Of a stretch of 64,000 nucleotides of DNA, positions 11,579 through 26,600 are shown piece after piece. Positions within the stretch are counted from its first letter, which is position 1. Every line of letters starts with the position of its first letter. Made by a program: the position numbers and the translations under genes. Origin of the DNA: Morinoia aosen (taxonomy: Eukaryota; Arthropoda; Malacostraca; Amphipoda; Talitridae). The DNA is taken from the NCBI GenBank assembly GCA_030386875.1, contig CM059559.1, positions 3,903,177-3,967,176 on the forward strand. Direction: 5' to 3'. Below the pieces are notes generated by a model. That model ran no database searches, was not told the DNA's origin, and saw only the letters and a program-made list of their open reading frames with translations.

Positions 11579-13738
11579 GGTAAAGACGTGGGAGTTCAGC
11601 GTGTGCCAGAAATACTTCACTACACGACCGAGACACGCTCTCTTTTCTTCGGTCGTCCACAAGCACGAATACAGGAGCACACTTCCTTCAGATGTAAGAA
11701 TTTGAGCATAGGCACGAGACGACAGCGGTGGTAGGTCAAAGAATGGGTCTCATAATTTCTGACTAACAGCCTAATTTCTGACTACTGTAAAAAGGGTTGT
11801 AACGAGCTCGAAGTTTAGATCCAAATCATGCATCTGACTAAATTTCTGCGCTAGAGAAATGTCAGTTTAGATTGAATGCTGTAAACCTTCATAATTAAAT
11901 TCTTCCACGTCTTGAATTGAACGTTATGCATATACTTCACTCTAGAAACGTGTTCTAATGTACATACATGACTGAGTAGTGCAACAGCAAAATTTCATGC
12001 AATGGCGAGCATATTTTAATGTAAATAAAAAATTTAAACAAAAAAGAATACATTTCTGAAAATATGACGAATAACAATTATGTATTAACCATAAAATAAA
12101 GAAATTTATTCGAGTATCTGAAGTTAGGAATAAAACGTAATGAAATTACCTCTTGATACGCACCGAAGTATGGAAAGTTCAGAATCATTGTGTCAATCTA
12201 GTTATTTACAAGAGCTACTTTCAATCGGGGTCACCAGCCCTCAGAAATAACAGACTTTTCCAGATAAGGCAAGGGCACATTAGATAGACATGCATGCATT
12301 CGGTGCACTTTTAAATGAAATACGCCTTCTAGTTATTTTATCAAAGGTTTAACCACTGGAGACTTTACACTAGGATTTTAAAAGTGCACTACTGCATTTG
12401 GAGTTGGTTTATCGCTCTATATTCTTTTCGCATTATCAAAGTTCAAAGTTACGTTCCCGTCATATAGCACCACATCACATAGAACTTGGGTTTTCTTCCT
12501 GGCTACATTGAAGCCCTGAATGATAGGCATGACGTGAAATAGCGCTGAATTAAACGAAAATGAAAATTGAAGATGCTACGGGTGGCTTAACGAGAAAACA
12601 ATACCCCTGAAGATAATATCACAATAGATCTGGTGGCAGAGATCGGTGGCTTACTTGTCATCTCTCTCAAGGAAAGAAGAAAAATGTGGAGATAAGAAAA
12701 CGCCTCCACAAAAAGTGCCACAGGTGTAGCCGACTCAACTATGGTTAGCTCAGATCAACCTCGTAAAGCGCAGTGTCATAAGTGAAAGCCGTCAAGACTA
12801 AATACCAACAGCATGCACTGAAAGTCAGCCCTGGAAGTGTGATCCCAAGCTTAATCTTTCATGAAGTGTTTGTTTTAGGCTTCATTTAGATCATTTTAGC
12901 ACACAACACAACTCTTATGTGGCTGAAGATACTAGGGAATGATCGAAATTGATAGTTCGGAGTCTTGAGAGAGATTTTTACAAGCTGAGGTTCCAATGAC
13001 CTATCACTGAGGCATGGAGTCAAAAGAGCTGGGTAATTTTAGGAATCTATCTTCACAAGTAGGAGAACAAACCAATGTATACTATGCCACAGCATGCTAA
13101 ACTTTAAGGGCTACTGAAACATGGCTTCAGAAGAAAAAATTGACATGTACTGAAGTGCACGTGCACCTGTTTCATCACAGTAACTTATTCAAGTCAGTCA
13201 TGCAAAACACAAGTAAAAAATACACTCGAAACGTAAGAAAATAATTATTCGGATAAAGAGCTAAAAATTCCTTCAAAAATTTAGTCATCATACGATAGTG
13301 ATCAGAAACAATGCAGAGTGAAGGATACAAGCAGCGTCGATAATGCAAGAGTTGGATTCAATGTAAGACAAAGTAAAAACCATCTCTCAAGTCAAGCTAA
13401 GCCTCAACCCAACAATTGAGCAACCAGTTTGCAAGTTTGCTGAATTTGACAACAGCCGTACTTTTCAATACGGTTTCGTGCACCCAACGAGGTGAGGTAC
13501 CACGCTATTCTAAAAATTAGACGTGCATTTCGGTGTTATTGATTTCCAAGAAGGTATAGTGTCCGGCACAGAATCCTGAAGCAAGACTTCTTCTTTAACC
13601 CTTAACCATCTGAATATTTTTTTTTATTCATTTTTATTAGACTCGCAATGGCATCAGGTTGTCACAGACATCAGAATGAGGTAACAACTGCTACTCGGTA
13701 GAAAACTTCAAAAATCACAATAAGGTACAAAGTGGACA
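11579..13738. other. RP2 upstream / intergenic region
   Basis: About 2.1 kb between the RP2 start codon and the left edge of the DDX47 duplication. It should include the RP2 5' UTR and promoter, but no TATA box or other defined element can be assigned from sequence alone. No coding exons recognised. Confidence 0.5.
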
Positions 13739-13979
13739 AGAAAAAATGCTTTAAAATTATTTACATAAGTAAATTTTGACATTCATTAGACCAGAGAATG
13801 GTTTCCCATTGCACGTTGACTGCGATGGGTTAACTTAAGTTCAACATTCAACTAAAATTTTAAGTAAAAAGCTGTCAGCAATTTTATAATTAGCAAACAT
13901 TAATCCGGGCCTATTCAATATCATTAATTTTAAAATACAGTTAAAACTATTCTAACGACCCATTGATGGGTCGTATCCC

Positions 13980-14082
13980 AAGATTAGATGTTAGCTTGAG
14001 CCTCCCTAACCCCCCAAAAAACTCACATTTTCATTCTGGGAGTGCTAATTCCCGTAGATACAATAGTTGTATTCCCCTGAGG
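13980..14082 (-). mobile_element. SINE-like element, short internally deleted form
   Basis: About 100 bp keeping the GATTAG tail side with GAGCCTCCCTAACC and the palindromic head (GATACAATAGTTGTA, CCCCTGAGGG) but lacking the middle of the family. The same short form is at 34606-34710 in copy 2, so it predates the duplication. It adjoins a decayed TTAA-type MITE at about 13800-13980. Confidence 0.75.
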
Positions 14083-14639
14083 GAAGTCATATCGCAAGCT
14101 ACGTGTTAAACAAGTTTATCTGAAAACAAAATTGGCGCTTGACACCCGGGGGAGAGCGCCCAGTCCCCACACAGGATGAAGTCCTGTCGTCTGCGGGTCA
14201 TCTGTTAGTTTCTCGTAGATATTCTGACGCTTTGTGTTCTTGATTATGCACTGTGAACAAATTTTAAATATGATCCCTAAATTTCAGACAAAATTACATC
14301 CGATATGATGCAATTACACGGCATTAAATTCATTGCATTAATATCAAGTTATTACGTACAAACAACTAATCTTAAAATTGCGCTGGAAAGTTCGATTTGA
14401 CAACTATAAGGGGTACACATCCACTACACTGGAGAATGGTTCCACTGACGCTAGAGTGAAGATTTGCTAGGTCACATTCGCGATGATGCACCCAAAACTG
14501 CACGGCTATTTAACACGAGCTGGAACCGATTAAATAAATTTCACAGTCGAGTAAATATTGAGGAAGCGTTCACATCTAATCAACCGGAATGAATAATTAT
14601 AGCCTAAAGCGTAATTGAAAGGAAAGTAAGACTCAAGAA

Positions 14640-17600
14640 TTACACTTTGCGTTTTTTTGAACCCGATCCAAACGAAGAGCCTTTTCTCTTTGCAGATTTG
14701 GCCCCTGCCAAGAACTTGTCTTCTTCCATTTGGCCCAGCTCCTGAAATGAAAACACACAATGGAAATGACCAAGAAAGAATGATAGAGTTTCATACATGT
14801 GGAGGTAAAAGGTCGTAAACACTACATCGAAGAAAGATTTTAACGAGATAAAATAATAACAAAAAATTTCACGAATTAGACCACGAAAGAATGGTTGTAT
14901 CGTAATTAACGTAGTAGCAGTGAGACATGCTGGCTTCACTAACTCAGCCCATCTTGGGGCGGAAGTATTGAATTCCTCAATGCGAAACAAAAATAATGAC
15001 AACAATTTTCAACAAAACCCTTTAACATGCACTGGATAGTAATAAAAAAAGAACAAAGTTTTTTTTAACAAATATATGACTAATTTTCATCCTATTCGTT
15101 GTCACTTGAATAAAAATTTGACGCAATAGCGAGTAATGGAAAGGAGCGGTACATTTTTGAAACTATAGAAAGGCTCGGCAAATATGTTCTTCAACACTAA
15201 CATGTATGAGTCTAGAACTAGCGCATGTTAATACTGGTTTATGGTTCTATCACACATCAGGCCCTCTATCGCCGTGGTTTAAAATAAAAACAATAAGAGA
15301 GCAATGGAAATTTTCGCGGTAGTTGACAGTCTTACCTATTGGTAGGACCTCTTGGCAAAACTGGCACGTGACCAAAAAAATATAATTCACTTTTAACTAT
15401 TCTACGAAATACGAGACGTGAGTAATGTTAGTTAATTGAGCAAGTCAAGTGGAACGTGTGGTCAAAATGTTGAACTGAACACATGGAACTGGTAGCAAAG
15501 CTGGCCTAAAGCAATGATTTTACATACCTCATTAGCGTTCCGTTCTGCTTGCTTCACAGAGGGCAGGAGAATCTCCACTTCGTCTTCTTCAAAGGGATAC
15601 TCTTTCATTTTAACCTTCAATTTTTTCTCAAGGCCGAAGAACTCCATCACGTCATACTGCGGGAAAGGTGTCGACAGAGGTGAAAAGTGTATTTTGAGCC
15701 GATTCTACGGTCGACAGAACTAAAAAGCGCGTTTTGGGCCTTTATTAGGTCGAATGCGGTGAAACCGTGTCTTAGGGGGGTTCCTAGGTTGAATGCGGTG
15801 AAAGAGTATGTAACAAGTACTACAAAAATCAGTTCAGAACAGACAAATAACAGTGGTATAAATTCCATAAAAAGAACCAAAAATAAAAACTATGAACCCT
15901 GGAAAAAAGTTATCAACAAAAAATTAAAAAACAAAATATTCAGTCTTTACTTATCATTTATAATGAGCAATACGGAAAATTCAATAATATGCAAAGAAAA
16001 TAAAAATGATTTTCACTCGCGATACCACCACACTTGGCCAAGTACGTTATCGTTGTCCTCCACCAAGTAAATAAGACGCTTCACTTTCAATTATGCATAA
16101 GCAGAAAATTTTTTCTGATAACTTGAAAATGAAAGAAGCGTGGCACACTTTCTATGACTCTACACATTCTTTTTCATCTGTACATAGCAGCCGAAACGTG
16201 CGAACGTAGCTCGGTGTAGTACCTCAAAATTGATCACGTTAATGTTCTACACAGCTAAGGGTTCTCGCCAAGTTCAAATGATAAGGGCTGCATATCACTT
16301 GTTCAAATGATAAGGGCTACATATCACTTGTTCAAATGATAAGGGCTGCATGTCATTTGTTCAAATGATAAGGGCTGCATGTCATTTGTTCAAATGATAA
16401 GGGCTGCATATCATTTGTTCAAATGATAAGGGCTGCATGTCATTTGTTCAAATGATAAGGGCTGCATGTCATTTGTTCAAATGATAAGGGCTGCATGTCA
16501 TTTGTTCAAATGATAAGGGCTGCATGTCATTTGTTCAAATGATAAGGGCTGCATGTCATTTGTTCAAATGATATGGGCAACAGGCATATGTTAGCAGCAG
16601 AAACAAAGTAAACGCCAACTCTCCAGAACTGACAAACAAATACGTAAGATCTCTACGCATAAAAGATTGAGGTTCACATGGTTCTCAAAGGCTGGAAGAG
16701 AATTAATGTCAAAGTTAACATTGGCTATGTTGACAGAAAAATAGCTAAGGTTAACCCTTTTACCGTCAAAGTGGATTTCCAAATCCACTTTCACTAACAG
16801 CTCTAATATATTTTATTCCTTGTGAAATTTGTGCCCTAATTTGTTCTTTGAAGTTCATTGTCGAGTGGCAGTCACTTCCTTGTTGTGATGTGGGTGACTA
16901 CGTGATGCTGGTGCCACTTTGTGACAACGGTAATATTAGTACAAAATGTGGACGTTTAAGGGTTCAGTTTTACGTGGTCGCCAGCCATGTGCAACTAAAA
17001 CCAGGTGCAGTGTGGCGTGCAAATCAAAATCCCAGGTCTAACGTTTCGCTTAAAGCGTAGCTGGCACAGCATCACTTTTATCTCAGATCTAAAACATACC
17101 TAACACATACATAATAATTTCATCAACAGATGTACAACTTGCGGCGATAATATCCACCACCTCACGCAAGAGATCCAGCTAATCCTCGCATCAGAAACTC
17201 TTCACAAGCAAGCGAGGGGTATTACAACACCTGAGTAGTGAAGGTGATGCTCTGTCCCTGCTTGCCAGCGCGCGCCGTGCGGCCCACGCGGTGAATGTAG
17301 TCTTTGGTGCTCATCGGCAGGTCCAGGTTAATGACCCAGTCCACGCCTTCGATGTCCAAACCTCTGCAGTGACAGGTTTCAAAATTATGATTACACAGTA
17401 CACGTCTTCTCATATCCAAACCCCTACAATGGCGAATTTTATAATTATGACTACACGTGTTTGATGTCCATGTTCAATTTCTAAACCTCTACAAAGACGA
17501 GTTTCGTAATCATGAGCACCCAGTCCACGTCTGCTATATTCAAACCTCTGCAGTGACAAGTTTCACAATCACTACTACACAATACACGTCTCCTATATCC

Positions 17601-20600
17601 AAAACTCTACAATGACGAATTTTATAATTATAACTACACAGTACACGTGTTCGATGTCCATGTTCAAGGCGCAAACGTCTCTAATGACGAATTTTAAAGT
17701 TATGATTACCCAGTCCACAACTTTGATCTCCACATCAATGGAACAAGAGAATGTAAAATTATTTCTGCCATCGCACTTTTCAGGATCAAATGTATAGAAT
17801 GAGGAATAATGATATAACTACGTGGGTCCACACTACGATATCTAAGACACACAAATAGAAAGAATGATTGGTTCATAAATAATCATCCTCTTCACACATT
17901 TGATGTACCAACGTTGGGATATTCAGCGTCCAAATATATGGTGAAGTGATTTCCATGTTCACACCTTCATCTTTAATTAGCTAAGTCTATAAGTAAATAA
18001 ATATTAAAATAACAAATATCTTATCGACACAGCCTACGCATCTCCTATGAACATACAAATACAACGCTTAAAGGAACAAACTCCATACCGTACTCTCCTT
18101 GACATAATATGGATGGAATTGTTATTAGAAGTCATACCTGAAAGGAAAAGAAAAACATTTCAATTCTTCACAATAAAAATTTAACTTGATGGATCTGAAT
18201 GATGACGTGAAGAAGACCAGCCATCTCAGCGCACAGCCAAAAGAGAAAAAAAAACAATGACCAAGACCAACCTCGAAGCAACGTCAGTGGCGACCAAAAT
18301 ATTGCGTTGGTTCGACTTGAATTTGTGGAGGGCAGCGAGTCTGTTGTTCTGGAGCATCTTGCCGTACAGCGGCACGGACTTGAAAGTGAGGTGAGTGAGG
18401 GTGATGTGCAGAGTCATCGTCCGTTTACGCGTGCCACAAAATATAATGAAAGTATTCTCCTTCACTTTGTGAGCTTTGCATTTGTTCAGGAACCAGACGA
18501 GGTACGCGATCTGAAAAAATGTAAACAAATTATTTTAGCTAATGCAGTTAAATCGATATTTCACGTTACTCTAAACTCATTTTCCCATAAGAAAGCTTTG
18601 AAAAAAACTATCATCTACATCTTAATGAGGTATTGATATCCTGCCCATTGACAATACATTTTAAATTATGACAATTAGTTTGTACCCAGTTCGCTCCTCG
18701 CTCGCCTCTTGTAAGCATCCAAAAACAGCTTGAAAATTAATCAAAGTTTCCATTAACCCAATGAGGATCACAAATCATGGCTCCAAAATATTCCCGGTGC
18801 TTCGACATTCGCTCTGCTTTCTTTTTAAAATGCAATATAAGTTTCATAATGTCTTGGATAATGAACAACATCAAGACCACAGAAATCAACGTTATGTCTT
18901 GGGCAGCACACTGTGTCATGATCACCATTTCTGTCTAAGCTACCAGGACAACTCTACCACCTGCTTTACAGTATATACTACGATGTCTTTGCTCACATCC
19001 AACAAACTCTTAGCTCAGCGATTCATTTCAGGTTTTCATAAGCATAAACAAAATTTTGTCGAGTACTACAAGGTATACCTTGCACTGAAATGCATAAGAA
19101 AATGAAGCTTTGCATAAATATTCAACACCAAAATACAAAGTAGCAAAGTTTAGTTCAGAAGTAACTTGAAGAGCCAAGGTATTCTCGGCAGATGCCGTGA
19201 TCTCTCACCATGCTACGCCATGCTGCACTATCTATGCAAAATTTAAAAAATTTTATTTGATGGCTTTGTCTTTCGCTTTTGCTCCCACACGCATGATGAA
19301 CGGTGGAGTGCAAACACACAGGTAAACGAGTGTTGCGTTAAGGCCCGTTTACACTAGGGGATATTTCGGCCGTGAGGCGCGACACGTGTATACGAGGCTC
19401 ACCACCGAGGCTCATATTTGAGTGTGAATACAAAGTTCCCTATTCGCTATGAGCGAATTCGTGAGGCGCGACACTCAAGAGCCTCGCAACTATCGTAACG
19501 AATATGGAACTTCGTATAGACACACACACATATATGAAACTCACTGGTGAGCCTCGTATACACGTGTCGCGCCTCACGGCCAAAATGTCCCCTAGTGTAA
19601 ACGGCCCTTTAATCATCCGATACCCCCTCAGGGGGATACAATAATTGTATCTATGGGAATTAGCGTACCCAGGGGGACTATGTGAGGGCCTGAGCTAAAG
19701 GTTAGATAGGCTTCCTTTTTGTTGAAATAGAATAGGTTTTTGTTTTGTTACGGACCATCTTTTTTCGGTTCACTACTGTCCTGTTTTTCAGCACCTCTGA
19801 CTTTCTTCTTCAACTTTTATCTTATTTCAAGAACTTCTTTCCCATCTAACTGTTTCTATGCCCTTTCTGCATAGATTCCTCATTTTCTTATCTCCATACT
19901 CAATGGTGCCTTCCTCCTTCCTCTCTTCGATACGCTCTATTTTTGCAGCGGTTAGGGAGGCTCAAACTAACTTATAATCATATAATCATAATCATCCGAT
20001 ACACTTATTTTCTCCACTCGTTTTAATCCACAGCATACACCCTCTTCACATCAGACACACGTGCTTTTCACTGCTTACTTGGTTATCCATCAACCACATT
20101 CAGTTTCCATACTTTCACTACATGACTTTGACACTACAGTCAATCCTACCTACCAACTCTCAATTAACTTGTGTTGATTTAAAGTGTTTCTCAATTTCTA
20201 TTCTATGAGCGTAAAATAATACCCCACAAAATCAAACCCAACACATTCTCACCATAACTACATTTTATATCCCACAAACTCTCTAGACTTAAGTACTCCT
20301 AAGCACCTCAGGTAAGATTCCCTACAAGTTTTTATCTTAGGTGGCAAAGAGCACATCATGGCACGCTGTGCAATTGAGCTGGTGCAGCAGGACGCTACCT
20401 TCTCCTGCTCAGGCACGAGCCTCATGTGTTGCTGCAGGGTGTCTACCGTCTGGAACACTTCATTGACCTTCACTCGCACTGGGTCCACCAGCGATGCTCG
20501 CTCCAATTTTTGGGCCTGTTTAAAAATTTTAATCAGTTGTGGTAAAACAATGATTACTAATATTATTTCTTCTCTTTTGATATATTTCTTTTAGTCTTAT

Positions 20601-23600
20601 AACCTATAAAATAGCTAAAATTAATGACACTGCGCAAAGAGCAAAATTTCATGCTGAGATAATTCACATACACTTTGAAATTGTTGGAGGAAATATTACT
20701 TTACAAAAACTTCAGCGGTAAAAATGCTGAAAAACATTCACTAGATGTAGACATCATGAATTTGAATGTATGTTTTGGAAACTTCAACAATTAGCTAGCG
20801 TTTATGAATAAAACCAATGAATTGCACAAATAAAAACCATGGTAACTCAACATATTATGATGAAACAAGCCAGGCAACACAAAAATGCCAACAAACTGAA
20901 CTGTTTCTTGAAATTCCAACACAAACCAAAAATACGCCTCAACACTGATGCACATTTAAATGAGCTCAAGATGCAAAGTCAGGTCTCTCATCACAATGCC
21001 ACAATGCACAACACAGTCCAGAAGAGAGGGTGGCAAACAGCAGACCAAAAGAGTGGGCTACACACACGACACAATGCTCCACACTTCACACTACAAAACA
21101 CGGATGACTTGACATAACTCATTTGTCCCTTCACTATCTGAATTTTTTGCTCCTGGTTCCATTATCATAACATTTATTGCTATGAGTAGTCTAGAACATC
21201 AGAAAAACGAAGTACTCGCTAATTGGACTTCCAAGGGCAAATTCTAATTCAAAAAGAAGTAAAATATATTATAATTGTTCAATAAAGTAGACTTTTAAAG
21301 CCACCCAGACAGTCAATGGTGTATTATTCTTTTCAAATTACTCAAATTTTGAAAGCTGAGAGTTACCTAACCCAACTCGCTAATTCAAAGTTAAATTTAC
21401 AACCAAGTGCATTTACTAACCCCGTTGCTGCAGCTTGGGCAGGCCCTATTAATGAAACACACAGAAGGGGATAACGAGATAATGGCAATACCTCATAGTT
21501 CAAAGTCAGTAAATTAAATTAATCCTGCAGCATACTCCATTGAAATACTCACATGAATAATAATGGTCACACATAAACTTGAAATGAAAGCTACCAAAAC
21601 GGACAGGAACATGTATAAACTATCTACGAAGTAAACAAAATATCGTAATTGAAGCATCAGCTTCTCCTAAGTCTTGGAACACTACACAGCCTCCCCCCCA
21701 CACACAGAGAACCAACCCTGTCGCAACTCACACTGTTGTTCATGGTGGCAGAGAAGAGCATCGTGCGACGATCTTTGGGCAGCACTCGTATGATGTCATT
21801 CATGTGCTCTTCTAAATCAACGCCCAATATTCTGTCTGCTTCGTCAAACACCTGTAATATCAATAAAAATATCAGTAAACAGTAAGAAAACTGTAGGTAA
21901 CACGTGCCAATATTCCACCCAGTCACGATCATGTATCGCACTAAAATACTGAGGAGACAATACCGACATGCTGGTCACTGAAAATAATGATGATTACCAG
22001 GAGGTGCACAAACTTGGGGACAACTCCACACTCGTCTTTACCAACGCACACGATGTTATACCCTCAGTACAAAATGCTTCATGAGACAGCAAAAATGCAC
22101 ACAAGCAAAATCTAGGGATTTTACCTCTGAATTTCCAATTATATCTGTCTAACAAACACAACGGTACAGAAGTTCCTACACGTTGACACAAAAGAACTTT
22201 CTCTACCAACTGTACCATTGCAAAAGCATAAATTGTTTAAAAACTCGACCCCATCCCAGCAGTGAAGAAGAAATAAGACAATTGAAAAAAATTGCTACGT
22301 TACATAGCATTAATACTCACAGTGTTCCCTGACGACTACCACTTTTACCATCCGTAACCTGACCGAGTGGAAAAAAATATTTGCTCAGAGAGCAGCAACT
22401 TACCAAGTACTTGACATTGTCGAGGGTGAAGCCTCGGGTGCGTCTGAGGTGATCCAGCAGCCTGCCAGGCGTCGCCACGACCACGTGTGGCTTCTCCTTC
22501 AGCTTTATTCTCTCAGCCTTGAAGTCCATCCCTCCAGTCAAGACCACAACCTTCACGCCAAACCGAGAGCCTGAAGTAATCAAAACGATAATCTATTACA
22601 CAACTTTATGACTAGAGTGCACATTTCTCAACTGTGTTATTTTCCAGTATTTTTTTGGTACACAAAAAAGCTTATATTTACAACAAAAATACCGATCAGA
22701 GCACTTACACAGCATCACCATGGCAAAGCACAACCAAGGCTGGTGCAGATGGTTTAGGTAAAATAAGTCAGTTTAAGCCTCTCTAACTATAACAAAGAAA
22801 TTCCAAGAAAAGAAGGAGGAAGGTCTCATTTAGTATGGAGTTGGAAGCATGGGGAATCTAAACACAAGGTGTGTTTGCACACAAAGAAACAGCAAGTTTG
22901 GAAATAGCTTGATGAAGCAAGATTAAAATTGAAGAAGAAAGTGGTAGTTGCTGTAGAACAGGACAGTAGTGAACCAAAAAAAATGGTCCATGACGAAACA
23001 AAACCCTTTTCTATTTCAACAAAAAGAAGACCTATCTAACCTTTGATTTGAGACCTTGCATCTTCTCTCTGAGAGCACTAATTTCCACAGATATAATAGC
23101 TGTATTTCATAGAGAGACGAGGCCAGTACAAGAACTGCACAGTCATGAGAGCAATAAATAACTTCTATTGGTTCCAACAGTGCTTCAGCTTCAAATATCC
23201 CAAGGACAGGTTGACGAAATACTGCAATATTGAAAATGCTCTAATAACTTCAATTTGAAAGCCCAGTATAAAGGTTACTCAGCTCTTATGCTGCAAGTTT
23301 TCCCTTAATCTCATCAGAAGGAAGCAAAATGTTAATCAGAAGAATCTCCTCATGCATTTTCAACAAAATAAGATGCGATACCCCCTCCCCCCCCCCCCCC
23401 CCAGAAAACACAGACATGAAAACCTCTTGCAAGCAAATAAAATAAAACCAATAAATTATAGCTTCATTCAAATTATGTTATTTGATACACGTTCAGATGA
23501 AACTTACTGAGGGCCTCAATGTTGTCTTTGACTTGAAAAGCCAGTTCTCGGGTAGGAGTGAGAACGACAGCAAATAACTTGCTGGGCTTGGCAAGAAGCG

Positions 23601-26600
23601 TCTGCAGCATGGGGATGGCATAGGCACCAGTCTTACCCGACCCTGTCTTGGCCAGTCCAATGATGTCTCGACCTGGAGTAAAACATACGTTTGAGTGAAA
23701 CTCATGTTGGCTTGTTCATACACGTATACAGTACGTACATATTTATTAAGGAATCTTTACATTCTTACTGATGGATAATCACTGACCAAATAACACTTTG
23801 AACATTCTTTGAAAATATTTAATGCCTGTACAGTTATTGGCATGATATGATAGCACAAAAAAATGCACACTTACATATGTTAGTTTAACATACAAAACAA
23901 AGCAGCTGATCACCATATGATGCTCACACCATGAAGGTATAAAAGACAGGAGACCGCGCTACGCAGCCGCGCCTCAGTGCAGATTGAAGCTAGCTCGGGC
24001 CGCAATCAGCCACTCGGGAGGGGTACCAAACACTGTACTGCATAGGAATAAATTCACGTTTCAGGCTATAACTACACAACTATATCGAATAATTGTTAAA
24101 AAACGCAAAGACACCAACCTGAAACATTAAACTACATGACAGGTGCTAAAAAACAGCAATGCATTGCAAATGAAACAAATTTACAGAAGAGGAAACAGAG
24201 CAATACTCACGCAAAACTGAAGCGGCGGCGGCGGCACACCGTCAGCCACTCAGCCATTGCTGCACAGCGCACACGGGCCGGCACTATGTGCGCGTACAAC
24301 CATTTGACGCACACGTGTACAGCTCTTTATTTATTCTTTTTTCTTTTATAATTATAATGTAAAAAAATCTATAATATATTCAACTTATTAATAATATATC
24401 GAGTTCGCACGATCAATAATGTACTGTCGATATTTCTATCAGTAGTTGCTCGGACTTTCTATTGGAAGTGGTTAATGTTGTGCTTAAATCAGGGCCAAAA
24501 AATTTTGAGCTACTAATTGTTTTGCTACAGAAAAAGAGACGAAATCGGAAGAAATCGGGGGAGGAGTGGATTTTGAAACGCAATATGCACACTTATGGGA
24601 ATTGATTTAATGGTATAAGGGTAACGGAGCTGGAAGACTTTTATAACCAGCTCCGAATGAACGATGATATATATTATTAGCTTCTGGATATTTTGAATAA
24701 CCGAGGAAGATTCCACAAAGAGGGGAGGCATTTCAGTAATGAGAGACCGGCTCTAACTCTACGATTTTTGGCAACTGGACGAACTCTTGGTTGCGTTCAC
24801 ACGTTCATATAGAGTACTTTCCATCAAACCAAGAATGCTCAAATTTTGATGAAATTTCAAAAAATTTTGATCACATAAATATTTTCATCAGTCTATCAGT
24901 ATGCCGTTCAGACGATCAATATATTTACACTAATAGTAAATATTTTAAGTAATATTGATCGTGTGAATGCTGCTTTAAGAACATAAGTTAGTAATGAGCT
25001 GTTGAGGGGGATGCGTATTATTTTACACATTTGAAACGCTATAACTCAAAAAGTAGAGATTGCCGAATGAAATGGTTTTCAAATTTGAATTCTACGCAGA
25101 ACAATACTGTGCAAATATGTATAGCCTATTAAATAACAAACGAAATTAAAATACACGGGCCTGAACTGCAATTTTACTTAAGCCTTCTCCAAAAGTATGA
25201 ATGTTACCTAGATTTAGTGCTTACTTGTGCAACGAGATGTTATTCTTTTTGTCGTTGCGAGCATTGCAACCGTAAGCGCTGCAGGAATTCACCATGTTGC
25301 CAGCAGCGACACACTAACACAACGACGGTCTGACAATCACTGCTTACTACACTAGAGCAGTGGTTCAAGGTCGGAAGGCATAGCCATACGGACTGCTAGC
25401 ACACAGCCAGCTAGGTTACAGGAAACGCATCCAGCGCTCCCTCCTGTCTTTTATACCTTCATGGCTCACACTAGTATATTCTTTAGCCTGCACATGTTGA
25501 CTAACTCAGTTACCAGATCAGAGAAGCTCTATATATTAATTTAGTTGTACACACAATATCATACTTGAAAATCATTGCAGTAATTTTGTGACCGAACACT
25601 TTCTGGTTCTTGAAAATTGCTTGAATTTTAGATTCATTTCAATGAAGGAAATTGCATATCACTTAAATTAAGATAAAATTTTAGTCTCTGCAAAAAATTT
25701 CAAAACTGCAAATAGAAACTGAAATAATTCTAAAAATTTCAAGGGACTCCGTGCTTATAGAAAATTTCATTAGTCACCATCCAAAACTATTTTTTTAATA
25801 CAATTCAAATTTTCATTTCATATTTTTTCTTCATAAGAGTAATCTACTCTTATTAACATTAGAGTAACTTCAGAGACTACTTGTTTTCAGAGTATCACAT
25901 TCCTAGGAGTTACACAAAAAACCATAATTCACACAAATTTTTATACATGACAGAAAATTCCAAGGTTTCATTACAATTTACTATACTTCTTAAGTTATTT
26001 AAACAGTTCAGATTTCATTTTCTAGAAGATGTCCCATTTTCACAAAAAACAGCACTTGATAACTTGAAAGAGCAACACAGTAGGTCAATAAGAATTACGT
26101 AGAGTTTACTAATTAGCCACAGCAGAGTTGACCCACCACTGAGAGCTGCCGGGATGGCCTTCACTTGGATGGGAGTAGGAGTCGACCACTTGACTCTCTC
26201 ACATGCATCACAGAGCTCCTGGACAACTCCCTGCACAACATAGACATAGCATTAAATTGGGGTCCACATTTTTGTGTGCAGGCCTCACTCTTAGGCTCAA
26301 GCTGTAAGTGGCTAGTTGCAAACTTTTTATAATAAAAGAACAATGAAATTTAACAGTAACACATTTACTAGCACATTAACATGTTGACTGCAATACAAAC
26401 CATCAATGAGTCGTTTGAAAAAGTAATAATAATCATTTAAAATTAATGGTATTTAATGGACCCAGTTAATGTTTGGTATTAATAAAATTTCTGACAATTT
26501 ATGAATTTAAATTTTAGTTGAATACTGAACTTCAGTTTAATCCATCTCAGTCAAAGTATTAATTAATATCTGCACAAGTCTGTTTACATTAGAGATACAA

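Larger units (their letters stand above)
19198..20340. other. 1.1-kb block present only in copy 1
   Basis: Copy 1 reads GATGCCGTG, then this block, then GCAAAGAGC, where copy 2 joins the two directly near 55186. The block contains the TTAA MITE at 19342-19608 and a SINE at 19624-19988; the rest is unrecognised. Either an insertion in copy 1 or a deletion from copy 2, inside the intron between exons 6 and 7. Confidence 0.75.

Noticed and set aside
14140-14210. Possible structured RNA (ACACCCGGGGGAGAGCG and ACAGGATGAAGTCCTGT hairpin)
   Set aside because: It occurs in both copies only because of the duplication, and no tRNA, snRNA or other known RNA pattern fits; too weak to call.
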